A stretch of 64,000 nucleotides of DNA, taken from the NCBI RefSeq assembly GCF_001522545.3, contig NC_031799.1, forward strand, positions 33,651,458 through 33,715,457, written 5' to 3'. The stretch comes from Parus major. Its lineage: Eukaryota; Chordata; Aves; Passeriformes; Paridae. Positions within the stretch are counted from its first letter, which is position 1; the number at the start of each line of letters is the position of its first letter. The position numbers and the translations under genes were made by a program. The notes under the pieces are model-generated. The model was not told the origin of the DNA. It saw nothing but the letters and a program-made list of their open reading frames with translations, and searched no databases. Positions 26,101-41,100 of the stretch are shown here, piece after piece.

Positions 26101-29100
26101 TAGCAACAAAGGTAGTTAAATGTTTAAAGCAAGTTGACTTGAACTGTTTTCATGCTTACTTGTTATTTAAATATTTTACAAATTACTTGCTTGAAGGATG
26201 GTTCAACTGCCAACAGGAAACTACATTTTAAATTTTCAGAGCACCCTTAACAGCTTCCAAACTATTGGCAAAACTATGACTTCAAGAGAGCTTAATTTAC
26301 TTTATCATAGTACTTGTAGCATTTTACTCTGCATTACAGCTCTGAAATCTGTTTTCTTTTTTTCTTTTTCACAAAGGCTGAAGAACAGACTATTCTTACA
26401 CTTTGACCAAAAGAACTGGGATGAAACCAGGAACTGGTACTTTTCCCTGCAACAGCATCAGCTGACTGTGTTTTGAATGATTCAAGTGATTCAGCTGAAC
26501 AGATCTGAATAGGTGTGGCTTATTGCTCTTACAGTTTCTTCCTGCCCTCACTTTCCCAATGAGGAGGAAATACCCTCCTTATTTGACTGTGCCCAGACAA
26601 CACCCTCTGGTCAATAAGTATATCAAAGTATGAGTATAGTTTCTGTGATTTCTCATTAATTTCATATGAATTATACATAAATGTGCATATGTAGGGCTGT
26701 CAAAGGCTTCACTGTGCCTAAAGTTGAAAAATATGTTTATTTCAAGCACTGTGAGATCAAATTCCCAATACAGACAAGCAACCTAGTGAACTCCCACTTT
26801 TCAATAAGACCATAGAGAACACAGTTTAAAGCTACGGTCAAGCATGTTTGTGCTGTTCAGCTTACAACCAAGCCTCTCAAAAAAACCTGATTTTACAAAT
26901 TTTGATTTTATCCCTACATACTGTATAGTAAATTTTTCATAAATACAGAGATGAACAGCTTAATTATTTTTACAAAACATACCAATTCTGGAATATGTTT
27001 AATTACTGTCAAAGAAGGCTTGATGCACAACAGAATAGTGAAGAAATTTGATCGAAGTATCCTGTTCATGAATAATATGGAGGTACACATTGTCCCTTTT
27101 TCCCCGCTTCTCTCTACAATTATCTGTATTCAATAAAACTGAATACCACCACAACTTACATAGATAATGTAAATAAATCATTAAAGTCTTTGGGTTTTGG
27201 TGGTTTTTTTGGGTTTTTTCGGGTTTTATTTTGTTGTTGTTGTTGTTTTTTGTTTGGTTTGGTTTGGTTTTGGGGGTTTTTATACAATCCATAATAAAAG
27301 ATGAGTAATGAAGTCTGATTCATTCACCTGAATTAACTAGAGAGAAATCCTAGTTCCAAAGAAGTGCTGTAAGTAATAGCTGGCTAAGGCAAAAGGCCTT
27401 AGTGGAAAGGGTATGGGGAGAGTATTGAAGTATTTTTCTGCTTTTACTAGGACCACTGCAGCTGAGTTAAACCAAAAATTTTTATCACAGTTGTGAAGAA
27501 CAGTACATTTCTAGGTATTAAAAGATATATGTGTTTGATACACTTGTTTGAATTTTTTATGAAATTCAGCTACGAGCAGCATACTCAAAAAATATCCTTC
27601 ACTTATGGATTACAGTTAAATAACATCAGAATTTGCTGGATAATTTCTAATTTTATTTGTTGACACAGTGTTTTTAATGTCAAAAAATCTGTACTGTTCA
27701 TATTGGATTATTATATTTGGAAAGTAAGATTCTCTCTTCCTAAAAGCACTTGGTCAAAGCAGGCATTTAAAAAGTCCAGTTACCAAAAGCATTGTTGACA
27801 AAGGTTCTCCATTTCATCTTCAATTTCATAAAATGCTATTGCCTTTCAGAAGATTTTTAGAGGAGATTAGATTAGGAGAAAGTCTGACTTGGGAGCTAGT
27901 CTTATTTTTCCGAATCCTTTGTGCTTTACACAAAGACATTAAAGATTCCTTGCCAGCCATACAGTTTAGTGAAAGTTCTTAATTTTCATACGCCACAGTC
28001 AATATTTCAGTCATAAATTAATGGGCAATACAAAAATGTTTAAAATCATATTTAAATTATATGTCTGTGATACTGAGCCGCAACAAAAGGCTTCAGAATT
28101 ACCATCAGTAAGAGAATAAGGAGGATATAGTTGAAGAATGCTTTCTACAGATACAGCTTCACATTTTCTGATGGATTTTGAGAGGATGTTATGCTGAGCA
28201 GCTCAGCATCTTGCAGAATAATTTCTGGCTGTGCAGAAGCTCTCAACAGACCTCAGCAGGAACCCTAGTAATGGAAGTCAGACCACAGAAACTTTAAAAT
28301 AGACAACTATCTCCTGTTCCTTTCCCACAGACTACTCCACATGCTTTCGAAATTCTGGCTTATAAAATCCCTTGCCTTGCCATAAGGGCACAGCTTATAA
28401 CATGGATGATGTGGACAAAAATATTTAAGAAAGAGAGATACATATTTTCTTAATCCCTTTTTAATGAATGCTCCTATTGACAAAATAAGTTACTTTGGAA
28501 AGCCCATTCTAGTCAAGTATGGTTTACTGGATTGATAAAAAAGGGATCTTGGAACATAAGTCAAAGTCAATTAAGGTTTTTTGTGTCATAAATGACTTCT
28601 TTTATATTGTACACAGACCAGTCATTTAAGGATCAGCTGCACTGGGAATCAAGTTACTGATTATTTGCTCTCATATTCAGGTCTATGATCTTGTTCAGAA
28701 GCAGCTAAACACCCCTCATTTCTCAAAGGTGGATCAGAGACAGATATCAAATTCATACTAAAGGAGGAGAGGTTGGAGGTTGAAATGCTTTTCTTGCCCT
28801 TTTTTTGATCCAGACATTCTTACAGCTCAATAAATTAATAAGCTTAAAATAATTCTTAATGCCCTCTCAGATAAGTATTTCTCAAAACTAAAGTTATCCT
28901 TCCTGACTTTTCTAGGTACAGCAGCAGTCTGCTATTTTGGAAAGAGCAGCTTTGAATATTCACAGCAATATGTCATAATCCCTATGGGCTGTGCTGCCTC
29001 ACCCTTGTGTCATCTGTGATCTATCACCAGTTTCCCAAGTTGCTCTGCAGCTATTACATATCAAGAAGTTAATTTCTTTAGTCTAAAACAAGATATGCTT

Positions 29101-32100
29101 CCAATGCACTGCTCTGAATAAACACCTACAACATGCAAAAGAGATCAACATTAATCCAGTTGTGACTGTCACCACAATTTATTCACCAGCTGGACTTCAA
29201 AATGTATATATTTTCCCATTTTCTTTACTCATCATTGTATAAGTTTAATCTGAAATGGAGCCCACAACTTCCATGCACTTTTCCTACATAAGTAAATAGT
29301 GTTTCCTCCATGCTCTTCTCTCTATATACAGAAATAATTTTATTCTTAAATTTTCACAAGATATAAAAAGTTTTTTTGATAAGTTTCAAAACATGATGAG
29401 TAAAGAAATGGATGAAATGAGTAAAGAATGGATGAAATCACTTCTGTGCATGTTAATACATGCTTGGTTTGGATACTAAATGTGAAGAGGGGATATGAAG
29501 TGCAGTGGATAAGTTACTTAGAGACTGGATATTTAGACTTTTTTAATCTTCTCAAATTCCACACATTATGCAGGTATTCCCTGGTTTTGGATGAAGTAAT
29601 ATTCCTGCTGATAGGCCACTTTCTCACAAGCTTGCAGTGAAAAACTAAGCTGTTTTGAAGAATACATGAAGTGAAATTTTAGGTACAGAAACAAGGGAAC
29701 TTAAACTCATTGAGATACTTTTGCAGCACACAGGCAGCACAAAGTTCTTTTCCTTTGAACCCCTCCCATCCACACCCTGTGACAACACCCTTATGCAAGT
29801 ACTGAGCCCAGGAAAATAGAACAGAGTGCTTGAGGGATTGGATATGAGAGGAGAGTATTTTCCTTGGAAGGTATGAAAAAGCCCTTGGCATTTATCCAGT
29901 AATTCCTGTCTACTGCCTCTCAGCACAGCTCTCTCTGAAAGTGCCTTAGCATTAGGGAGGATTAAGTGTTTTGCCAGCATCTTGTGTAAACCCATCTCTG
30001 GCCTGCCTGATGGGTTTCACATCATTTTGATCACACCCCACCTGGACAATGTCTAACTTCTTTCAGACAAAAAAAGAATTTCTTCCTATTCAGAAGCGCT
30101 TAAAAGCCTTAGAAGAACCTAAAGCAATCACTGAAACACTCCACTAACTTCAGCTTATGTCAAGGACGTGTTTACACAAAATGTTTTCTTAATTGCTCCA
30201 TTCATCTTCAGTTTAAAATTATAGAAATGCATATAAATTTAGAGCCAAAATCTCTTTCCAAATACATGACTTACAAGGGGTGTTTTGCTATCAACCATCT
30301 CTGTAGCTACTAGTCACCATTTAAGCTGAGCTGGCAACTAAGCATCTCACAGGCACTCTTTCACTTTTCCCCACTCCAGTGGAACTGGATGGAGAATAAA
30401 AAGTTAGACTTGGGGGTTCAGTGAAGAACAATACAATTGCTAAACATCCACCAAACCATACCAAACTCCATCCCTGAGCCATGATCACTCCCCTCCTTGC
30501 TGGGTAACCCCTCAGATTATACACCAGGCATGATGTCTGTGATCAGCTTGGGTCAGCTGTTCCAGATATGTTTCCTGCGCACCTGCTTGCTCACAGGGCA
30601 TGAGACACCAAAACCCTCCTTGACTTAGGGTAAGCATTACTCAGCAGCAACTAAAACATCAGTGTGCCATCAACATTGTTCTCATACTGACCCTGAAACA
30701 CATCACTTTACCAGCTGAGAAAAAATGAACTCTATGCCAGTCAAAACCAGGACACTACTCCAACATTCACCTCACTTCATATAAAAGAATGGCAAAACCC
30801 ATTCGGTTATCACAATTAAACACTCAATGTATTATTTCATTTCTAGAAAAGAAACTGTTTTGCTATTTTGCATTTATATCCAAATAGCACATCTTTTGCT
30901 TTCCTTCACAGGGCCCTACACTTGTGACCTGTAATTTCTGTGTCATTTCTGTTCAGAAAAGATATTACAGGTTTATAGACCATTGCTACAACAGCATTTT
31001 TTAAAAGAACAGCAAATGTCTACCTTCTACTTTTACTACTTGGAGTGCTCAGAGAAGAAAGTCAGTCTGTCCATCATCTTCCAGTTGTAGATGTAACTCC
31101 ACAAACTGCTGTAATTGAGGTGCGTTATTTCCGAGACCTTTAACGCTACTGGACTAATAACAAATCCTAATGTAATCTACATGGTGTTTGAGTTTTGATG
31201 CCTATCGTCCAGGTTACATAGTTCTTTGCAATGTTCTGCAAAGTCAGAGAAATGTTGGACAAACTTCAGTATCAACTGTGTCTACAGGCCAGAAGGACAT
31301 GCCTTAGGAAACAGTGTTCATATATGAATTTCAGAAATAACACCTGACAAAATAATGGGCTTTAGTGTGAAGAAACTTTGATGAAAATACAAAGGAAGAC
31401 AGAGAAAGAAAGCAATAACATTAGACCCCAAAAGCCTGAATGGATTGTTCACTAAGAGATGAAGACACCATTCGGAAATGCACCCACTAAACCCAAAATT
31501 ACTTCCTGTAACTAGTCCCCTGCTACAAAACTTCTAGGCATAAAAAAGAATTTATGCAGGTACCTATTCAGAGATAAAAGGGACTGCAGTGCTAATTTTT
31601 TAGGTTCTGCAGAATTAATGATCCCTAAACTGTAGAAGAGTATGCAACAAATCAAATTGACATACACTGTGCAATATTCAGTCAGTATCAGTCAGAGATT
31701 ATGCTTCAGCTCTATCCACATACCAAGAAAATTAGTGTATTGAAAAGAATCCACTCCAGGATATCTGAGACTATAAAAAAGTAATTACTTTTACTCACAG
31801 CTGTGTAAAATAATTATACTGTATACAGGTGACTTGTAAAAATGGATTAATTCAATAACCTCCCAAGACCTGAATTTAGCAACCATATGTTAGAAATTAA
31901 CAGTGTTTCTATTGCTATTTATTTTGTAGCTCTTAATCACAAATTAGTTTAGGAAAAATCTATAGATTGAGCACTATAATTTATGCATAGCATGAGACTT
32001 CTATTCCCATATCTGTATGAAAAGGAAAAAAAAAATTCTGTGGTGATTTGTTTAAGCCAAAACGTTTATTAATCAAACATCTGTGCAAATGCTAACTCAT

Positions 32101-35100
32101 CACTGTCATACTACTTGCTGCATAGTAGATTACAGGCTCAAAATCCTATTTTACAGAAAAATATGTCACTTACGAAAGCTACAGAATAAGCCATTGCTAA
32201 ATATTAGCAAAAATATGGTAAGTTCATTGTTTTTAATACTTCAGTTTTCATATGCTGACATTTTGCTCCATTTTCAGCATGGGAGGTAAATGAAAAAGTT
32301 AGGCATGACAATAAGAGGTAATATTCTTTCTATAGAAAAGTCATATATTATAGCCACAAGATTTGAAAACATGTTAAAATTCTCACTTAGAGCCACTGAA
32401 TAAATTTTTAACCATTCTTTATTAAAACATTTCCTAGTCTCCAATCACACTCATTGTTTAGTGTCTGTTTATCTCTCCATCTTTTACCTTGTTCCTCTTT
32501 TTTAACTTATACTATAAGCCTCATTTTATTTCAGGAAGCCAGTTACAGTAGTAGGCTCTCCTGGTTCCTCGTATCAGCTTAAGACTGTTAAAAAACAAAA
32601 GCTGCTATTCTTAAGCATATGCTGCTGCTTTCACTGCTGCTAGGCAGCCACATGCTGTCTGTCCCGACCCCTTGCCAGCTCCCTCCCTGTGTCACAGCAC
32701 AAGAGAAGCAGGTAAAGCCAGGGAAGGCTGCAAAGAGCCATGAACGGACAAATCCAAGTAAACAAGGATAATGGATTTCAGTAGGCTATTTCATCAACCT
32801 TATGCACACACCCATGGATGAGGAAGGCCTATGGAAGAGATCCAGGGCTCCAGCCTTCTTCAATTATATGTGACTTTCAGCCACATGAAATAAAAATGCA
32901 ACTTAATATAAAATGAGGGAAACTGAAGTCCCACCTATATATCTTGCCAAAATGGGGACTTAGAAATGCAAGCCAGGCTCATGCTGCCAGCAAGCAGACC
33001 CCTGAGTCTCGAAAACTATGTAGCAACTTCATGGCATGAATATGGACAGGAGACAATTCCTTAAGGTGGTGCTTTCAAAATGCATCCACATAATAGCACT
33101 GTCTCCAGCTATGGCTCTTACACAGAAGGACTGAACCTGCTAGGTTCCTAATACTACCATTTTAATAACATTCGCTTAAGATATTCTGTGTGCAAAAACA
33201 GATAGTGAGTAACAAATTCTAATGCAGAATAACATGTCTTAACATCTATTTCTTTGCTTAGCATTGCACTTTTATACCACCACAGGGTTTTGCCCTTAGA
33301 GCAGGGGCTGTTCTCTGTTAGGTGCCTAGGTCAATGCTCCCTCATCTTTACTGAGACAATGGAAAATCACCAGAATCAACAACACAAAGCTGGGGAGCTT
33401 ATGTGATGGGTGCTCCTCCATCAGTATTTAAAGATCACAAGGTCTGGCTGTGTACATTCAAAGAAGTATTAGCATTTAGAAAGCATGTTCCTGATCTCTT
33501 AATAGATGTTTATAGTATTCTACAGATACTGTTTCACATATCTAGATGATCTCTTAATCAACAACCACTGCTGAACAAACATTAGAAATGCAACATGGTA
33601 ATGCCAGCAGAGAAAGTGGAAATTAAATCAATCTGATTCTAAAGATCCATAAGTATAAACTGAAAATATATTTTCTTTTTAAAATCAACTTTTAAAATTT
33701 ATTAAGATGCCAGGGACCTGATTCCCACCTTCCACTCTCATGAAGCGATTAATTATTCCCTGAGAAAACTCAGTTTTGGTTTTCCTAACTCTTAAACCAG
33801 TTTACCTTCCTGAATGTGTGGCTCACAATGACCTTTTTCCTGCCATACTGTTCTGTCAGAACCAACCATCAGAACACCTGATGCGCCAAGTTATGTAACT
33901 GGTACATGAGAGGCACTTGAAAAAGCAGGGTGCACCTTGTATCCAGTGCAGCCATCTGTACTTCAAGAAGTATGCTAATGATTTCAGAGTAGTTAACAGG
34001 AGAGATTGCATGATCAGAAGCCAAAAAACCTTTAGTAAGTTTTAAATATTATACCCTACTGGACTTGTCCGTTCTCTACTGGACTTGTGGGAAAATCCCC
34101 TCCAACTATTACAGTCTAGACCGTATCAAGCCCATTTGTTTCCAAATTAAAACATGCTAAAATGCCTCAGTCTGCTCTTCACCATTATTCATAATCACTC
34201 ATTCTGAAACTGAGGTAGTACCTGAACTTCCATGGGTATTTCCCTTTACCACTCAGTTTCTCTGTAATATTGACAACTTCTTGCATTGCTTAATGGATTT
34301 GTTTATCAGATGCATGTACAGTAATGATGGTACTTATTACCATCCCAAACTAGGCTGGAATGTAATGCTTTAACAAAGCATCTTACAACAGGTCAAGTAT
34401 GTCTTGTCCACATGGTAAAATGTGATGATGACTTTTAGAGATGCTAGTTACAAGAATTCACTTCACATCAAGATTTACATGCTTCTTTTTATCTGTCCAT
34501 TAAAACATTAGTATTTTTTAACAATCTTCTGATTTCAAGCTCAGCTTTTAGACAGTATGTCAATAGATAGGAAAAGATACATGTCAACATTTTTTCAATA
34601 AGGTATGACTTCTCTCTTTTCTTCCCCTCATACTGCTTTTCTCTAGTCCTGTTTATCATCTCATTCCCTATCCTCAAAATACTTCTATCTCCTCAATACC
34701 TTAAACATTGTGAAATTCTTTGTTTTCTCTTCTCACATCTGTATCACTATACTGCCAAATGTCTACCTTTCTGTCTTTTCCATGTTGCTGTATCAATAAT
34801 TTCACAATTTACAGTGAATTTTATTATAATTTAGGCTCTTAACTGACCTACTACAAACTTAGAAATAACTAACAGCTACATTTTCCCTGTCTTGGCTATG
34901 AGTGACCTAAAGAAAAGTCTCTAAAAAGGTGTTAATGTCAAACTTTAGTCCCTCTTAAAGTTGCAGTTGTTGGAGATGTAATAAACAGTAGGGGAATTTA
35001 AGTTACAATGCAAAATGCAGAGTGGGAATTTTAACCAGAAAATGAAAATGGAAATATCATATTGGGTATAAATTGGTAACTGAAATTAATTCCCATCCAC

Positions 35101-38100
35101 ACTGGGAAATTATCAGCATGGGAAAAATACAGGAAAAGTCCCAAACATAAGCCAGAGAAGACTTAAACAGATCACATAAGCTCTACTGAAGCAGTAAAAC
35201 TGGAAAACATGCTGGCCTGCAGCTTGCTTGCACTGGCAAGAGGTGTTAGGGGCAGGAAAGATTGTTAGACCTGGCAGCTGGCAGGTCTGAAAGGCATGTG
35301 CAAAGAGAGACAGGAAATGCAGAAAGCCACCAGTTATCTTCAGGAGCAGAATTCTGTCACTGAATTGGAAGTGCCACACAAGCAGCAGGAAGATAAAAAC
35401 CAGCCCAAGTGTGGGAAAGAGGAGTAATGTCAGTGATAGCAAAAATGCTGTGAAAGAGTCAGAGTAACAGGAAATGCCAGACTGAGGAAGCAATCTTCAG
35501 GAATGAGGTGAGAAAATGGGGCTCCTCCTTCCTCCACATGGCACTCCTCACATATTACAGCTAGGGAAATACACAGGCAAGGTTAGCTATATGCTCTACT
35601 TCCAACAAGCAGGCAATGGTATATCTTGCTGGGGTTGTGCCCAGCAGAAAGCTCTTTAGAGTCTGCTGCCAATGTGTAGGACACAGTCAGGTTTCATCTA
35701 AATAAAAGTTAGCCTAAAATAAAAAAGTCCCATCTGCTGCTGTCTGGTTTTCCTAAGTGCAATGGCTGTAGGTAAGACCACAAACTACAAGATACACTAA
35801 GAACAAATAAGGAGTTAATTCTTAAAATCCTATAACAGCTAAACCACTTCCTTCAATGTCCAAAGGAAAAACCAAGCAGATGAGCTACAAAATCTGTCAA
35901 GTAACTCAAATGTCACTCCCACCTTCCTCTGCCTCAGTATCATTTGTTATTGCAGTGGCACTGTCATTTTCTGGGTATTTATACAGGGTATGATAGCAAG
36001 TGTTTCCAGTCCTGAAGACACTACAGTGATTTTAAAAAGCCTTACACAGGTGCTTTCAAAATCATATTCTCACCTACACATTGTTTCTTATTAAGTTTGC
36101 AAGCTGCAACTTTATTGCCCAAACAAAGACTGGGGCTTTAAGATGGCTTTTTTTCCTTATGCCTTTTCCTACTGATTTATTACAAGCTGTAAATAACACT
36201 GTTCTCCTATTACTGCTGAATATTATACAGAGGTGCCACAAAACCGCAACAGACTGCTTGTAGCAGGATCTAAGTTTTTAAAGTAGTGAATGCATACAAA
36301 AACTAGATTTCTCTCTAACTACATTAATTTTCTACTGTCCAGATTAATGCAAGGCCAAATAAAAAAACCAGACTCATCGAAGCCAGGAAAGAAAAGGCTA
36401 TTTTAGATCTCTGTACACTCCTACCCCACATGAGAGCCACACAAGAGTGGCTGAGAATCAAAGCATGAACATGGCAGCCCTGGGAAAAAGAAATGTTTGG
36501 CAGGGTAAGGATCAGTGTGCATTGTTCCCTGCTCTGACCCCCACGGTTGTTTTAATGCCTCCTGACAGTACTGCTAGAGCTGTGTGCATCTTCCCTTTCT
36601 CAAAACAGCTCTGCTTTCCAAGTAAATAAAGATAAATCCAGAAATTACATCTCTGCCTGCACCTGCTTCCCTTCCCCAGCTGCCTTAGAAGAATTCTGGC
36701 TAAATGCACCAAACAAGCCTGCATACATTTCCCTTTCGATGTTGCTCCAAGTAGCCAATATTTTTACATTCTGTTTATTTCAATGCCTCCTGTATTATCA
36801 CTATCATTTATGGGCTTACCATACTTGGAACTGAAGAATATTTTCATTCCTTCATCACAGACAGAAAAGCAAGTAACTGGATGAGTTGAATCAAGCTCCT
36901 ATAATTAAATTTTTAAAAAAATACTGCCTGCACAAACCAACTTTTGCAGTAATTAAACCTCTTACCGCTGAGATTATTGCTGCATCCCTCATCAGTTAAC
37001 CTTCAAAAATTACATATACTGTTCACCGCAACATTTTAAGAGGGCATTGCAAAAAATTCAAAAATCATATGCTTCAATTGATACAAAAAACCACCCGAAA
37101 CTGTAATGCCAAGTAGCCTACAATGAGAGCTGTCACAAACAGTCGAGCCACCAGTAATTAAGCACTTTTAAAAGCAAGCTATATGCTGGCAATGCCCTTT
37201 CATCCCTTTTTGCCCATTGTATCCTCAGAGCTAGGCAAAAAAAAGCTGAAAATAATCCAGCATATTAGGTTGACCGTGCAGTGAAGTTTTGTTTCCTAAT
37301 TATAAATACCATGCCCGTGCTCAGACAAAAGAAATCCTTCTGAACTGATGTAAGCTTCTCTGGTAAAGAGCTGCAACAGAATTAAAATGCAGCTGCCCTG
37401 TTTTCAGTAATGAGGTCCTGAGTGCTTTGCATCATGCTGACTAGCATTTACCCTTTTTCTGTCTGAAGTAACTGCAATAAGGAGCCGCTAATCAGAAAAT
37501 CTTCCGCACATCTGCCACTCGGAGCAAAGAGATGCTTACCTTCTGAAGACTTGAGAAGGCCTTTCTACTGCAAAAATAGTAAGGATGCTCCACTGCTGCA
37601 CTTCAGCATCCCTCGCTCTCCAGCAGTTTACTAGGAACACGGATCCTCCACCATTTTCTTGTCACGTGGGTAGTGGTACTGCTAAATAAGGGTGATCACC
37701 TGCCTCACACGGCCGGCTCTGGAAACCAGCAGCTCCTGGGCTTTGGTTACAGGCACTCTTAAACAAATGCAGAGCTGTGCTTCGCCCGTGAAAATTACGG
37801 TTCTTTTTCACATTCCCCGTGGAGCTTCACCGGAGCATCATCAAACTTCGATGCAGCGAGTCAGCTGGCGGTAGCAAAAAGGCTCCCTGCTGCTTCATTT
37901 CACTGCCTGAGGAAAGCTTATGCTGAGATTGCATGACAAAAGTTCCTATGGATTCAACCAATCTCAGCCCTCACTTCTGTTTGCATCAATGGCTAAAGAG
38001 CACATGCACATTCAGACCGGGTTTGCATTATTTTTTTTTTCAGTTTGCAATTTAACAATGGGAATGCAGGTGCAAATTTAAACGAAAAAAAACCCCAGAA

Positions 38101-41100
38101 ACACCAACAACCACCAGTTCAGAAGGCACAACAGATTCTGAAAAAACCAACTATGTGGAGCAGGAAGTAATGCCCATAGCCTGTGCTCCTGGTTGTGTTT
38201 CTTAGGGAGAGAAAGGATTCTTCTTTCCAAGCAGTGCAGTCTCACAGTCTCCTTTTATAGAAGTGTATTCTGAGTAGGGACCCTAAAAAATCCAGATTTC
38301 TTTCCAAATGCAGAACAGCTTCCAATCCTAATCCGTACAGCAAGGCAACAGACCCTAGGACAGCCTAACCTTCACTTGGTTTCTCTCATCACACTGCACA
38401 TATCCTCCTGGAAAACAGTGAGAACTGGAGAAGCTCTCACATCAGACTGCTTAGCCATAAACAGTCAAAAACAAACAGAAGCCTAACCCTGTTTTCTCTT
38501 TCGAGTACAGCTCTATGCACAGCTGCAGCACAGTGTAAATCACAATTCACTGGCTCTCACCTTGTAGGATTACTTACACCTTCTTGGTGTAAGTAATCCT
38601 ACAGAAAAAGTGGTCATTATCTGCTATGCATGTCCTGATAAGTCAGACCCAGATGCTATTTTAAAAAGGAAAACAGATAAATACAAACCATTGCAAGAGA
38701 TTTAAATCAATATAAAAATACACTTCTAAACAGGACAGTGCTGCAGACACATCATCTTTTATGTTTCTGTCACCTAGCTGTATGTAAAATTTCCAGTGAT
38801 AGGAAGTTTCTAGGACTTTTCAACTGTCCAAAACTGAATTAATTTAAAATCAAAAGTCCACAAACCCAGTAACTATGGACCCGAAAGTCCCTAATACCCA
38901 GATTTCCTGTATCCAGGAAATTACAATATAAATATTTATGTATAATAGAAGTCATTAGTAGCAAGATTATGGTGAAGCTGTGAAATTAGTAATGTGGTCA
39001 AAAACAAGTCCTTAATTCTCCATACCAATTCTCCATTCAAGTACCATAGAGTATTTTTGAGATTTTAGGATGCTGACCATCCACAAGCCACTCTGGCAGT
39101 CACACTCACAGCACCTGAGCTGGAACCCCACACTCACGCAGTCAGACCAAGTTCCCTTACCGGTGCAACCCCACGTTTCCCATAGCAGAGTCTCAATCCT
39201 TAAAATAATCTAATCATGGTGCAACAAAAGAACAGCTTGAGTTGGGTACCTCTGAGGAAAGACCCCGAACACAGGAAACTCTTGGCTTTTATATCCTCAC
39301 AGTCTGCGCATGCAGAAGTCTGGGGGTCATCCAGCAGAGTCATCAGTCCCCACTGAGTCTTTCAGTGTCCAGTCACCTGCTGGTGCATTTCCCTGTGCCC
39401 TTCATTATGCAAAGGCCAGAACCAGTTCATAGACTCCTTAATAGATGCCCTGCTGGGACCACTAACCTCACTGGGGCTCACTGCCAAAGTCAGCTCTGCA
39501 TCAATAGGGTTAAAATTTCAAAGCTTGTTAACACTTTAGGCTGAAATCTCATCATTGATCCCATTGATTGGAATATATTAAATAGTTAATTATCCCAGAA
39601 AACAGTGGTGCTTTTAATAGCAGGGGATTTTTTAATTTAACTCCTAAACCATACTAACAAAGTCCAGGTCTCCTTGCTTCCTGGCTCTATCAGGCCAATC
39701 TCACAATTTAATTAAAATTTCAGTACCATTAGTAAATAATAGTAAGTTGTGTGGTTTTTTCCCTTTAAAAGTTCTTTTTTGGTCACTGAAGCACTGTTCT
39801 TTTCTTCTTAAAGGATTTTTATAAAGGTCATGGTATTTGCCATGTAAATATTAAAGCTCCTTTTACAAAAATGAGACCATCAGGACCTTCCCATGAGCAA
39901 CCTTCTCAGTTGTTGCTCCTTTACTTACATGTTTGGTTTTAACCTTTAAAGCATGGTCCTTGTGTTAAGTCAAATGCCATGCTTTGTGCTGCCAAGTGGG
40001 AGATCTAAATTCAATTGCCATTTCAAGTCCATAATTTTGTAGTTCAGCAGGAGCTGGAAGCATAACTGAAGCAGCATGCCTGGTCCCCAGAGTGCCTGGA
40101 ATTGCCTTCCAGTGGATCTGGCCAATTAATAAACAATCCTAACAGAAGTGAAAGATGGCAGCCCCACAGGTTTCCAAGGAAAAAAAAGGAAACAGGTATC
40201 CAAAGGGAAGTAAATGTTACTTTATTTTTTCTTACAACAGATTTTCAAGCCCTTCAGCATCCTGTATATAGCACCTGCTCTGCCCATAAAAAAATAAGGC
40301 AAACCTGGGATCCCTAACTCACTGCCTTATTCTAACTTTGGGACGACAGAAGAGACATTTTGAGAAAATATTTGGTGAAAACTTTGCTCACTGGAGTCAA
40401 TATGAATTTTTTCCTGGGTTTCAGTCTGTCAGTATTTAATGTCAGAACTGGGCATTGATACTGACTTGAATAATTAATGGCTTTCAGATTTATTTGTATT
40501 TGGCTAAGTCACAGGGACAGCAGAGTCATCTCAGAATTCTTATTAATCTTGTAACAGTCACATATTTTTCTTTAATTAAATTCAATTATCTTTATACACT
40601 GGCAAGCACAGGGAAATGTGACGAAAGCAAGCTGTTCTATTAATATAACACTGGATTGCTTCCTCTACTAGGCAATTTTAATAGCCAGCAGTACAGTAGT
40701 GGTCACAGAAAGACATTTCGGACAGAGGCAGTGGAAGAGCTATCTTTTCCAAAACATCATTATACATCCGAGCAGGAAAGAATTATTCCTGTTACTTTGA
40801 GAAAATTCTATCAGAAAGATAAATGAAGCTTTATTTTGAAGCCTTATTCTAGTAGGTTAAATACATTGTGGTATTCTCCAAAGGAAATTGTTTTCGGCTC
40901 AGTTTTGCCACCAGTTTTCTAAGCTTTCCCCCAAATCTTCCAAAATACCTCTGTTCTACTGCTCTCTCTGCTTCTTGTACCCCAAATCAATACATCATTT
41001 CATTGTATTTTGTTCAGCTCTTTTAAACTCTTTCTAATAAGGAAAAGGATAATACTTCCCTAGAACAAAGGTAAAATCAAGAATGGTCTGGTATACACAG

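Noticed and set aside
34056..34088. 13-bp direct repeat CTACTGGACTTGT at 20-bp spacing
   Set aside because: Only two copies, no flanking element; ordinary slippage or chance.
38563..38603. miRNA precursor at the intron 9 hairpin
   Set aside because: An 18-bp stem with a 5-base loop and no pairing beyond it is shorter than a typical Drosha/Dicer substrate.
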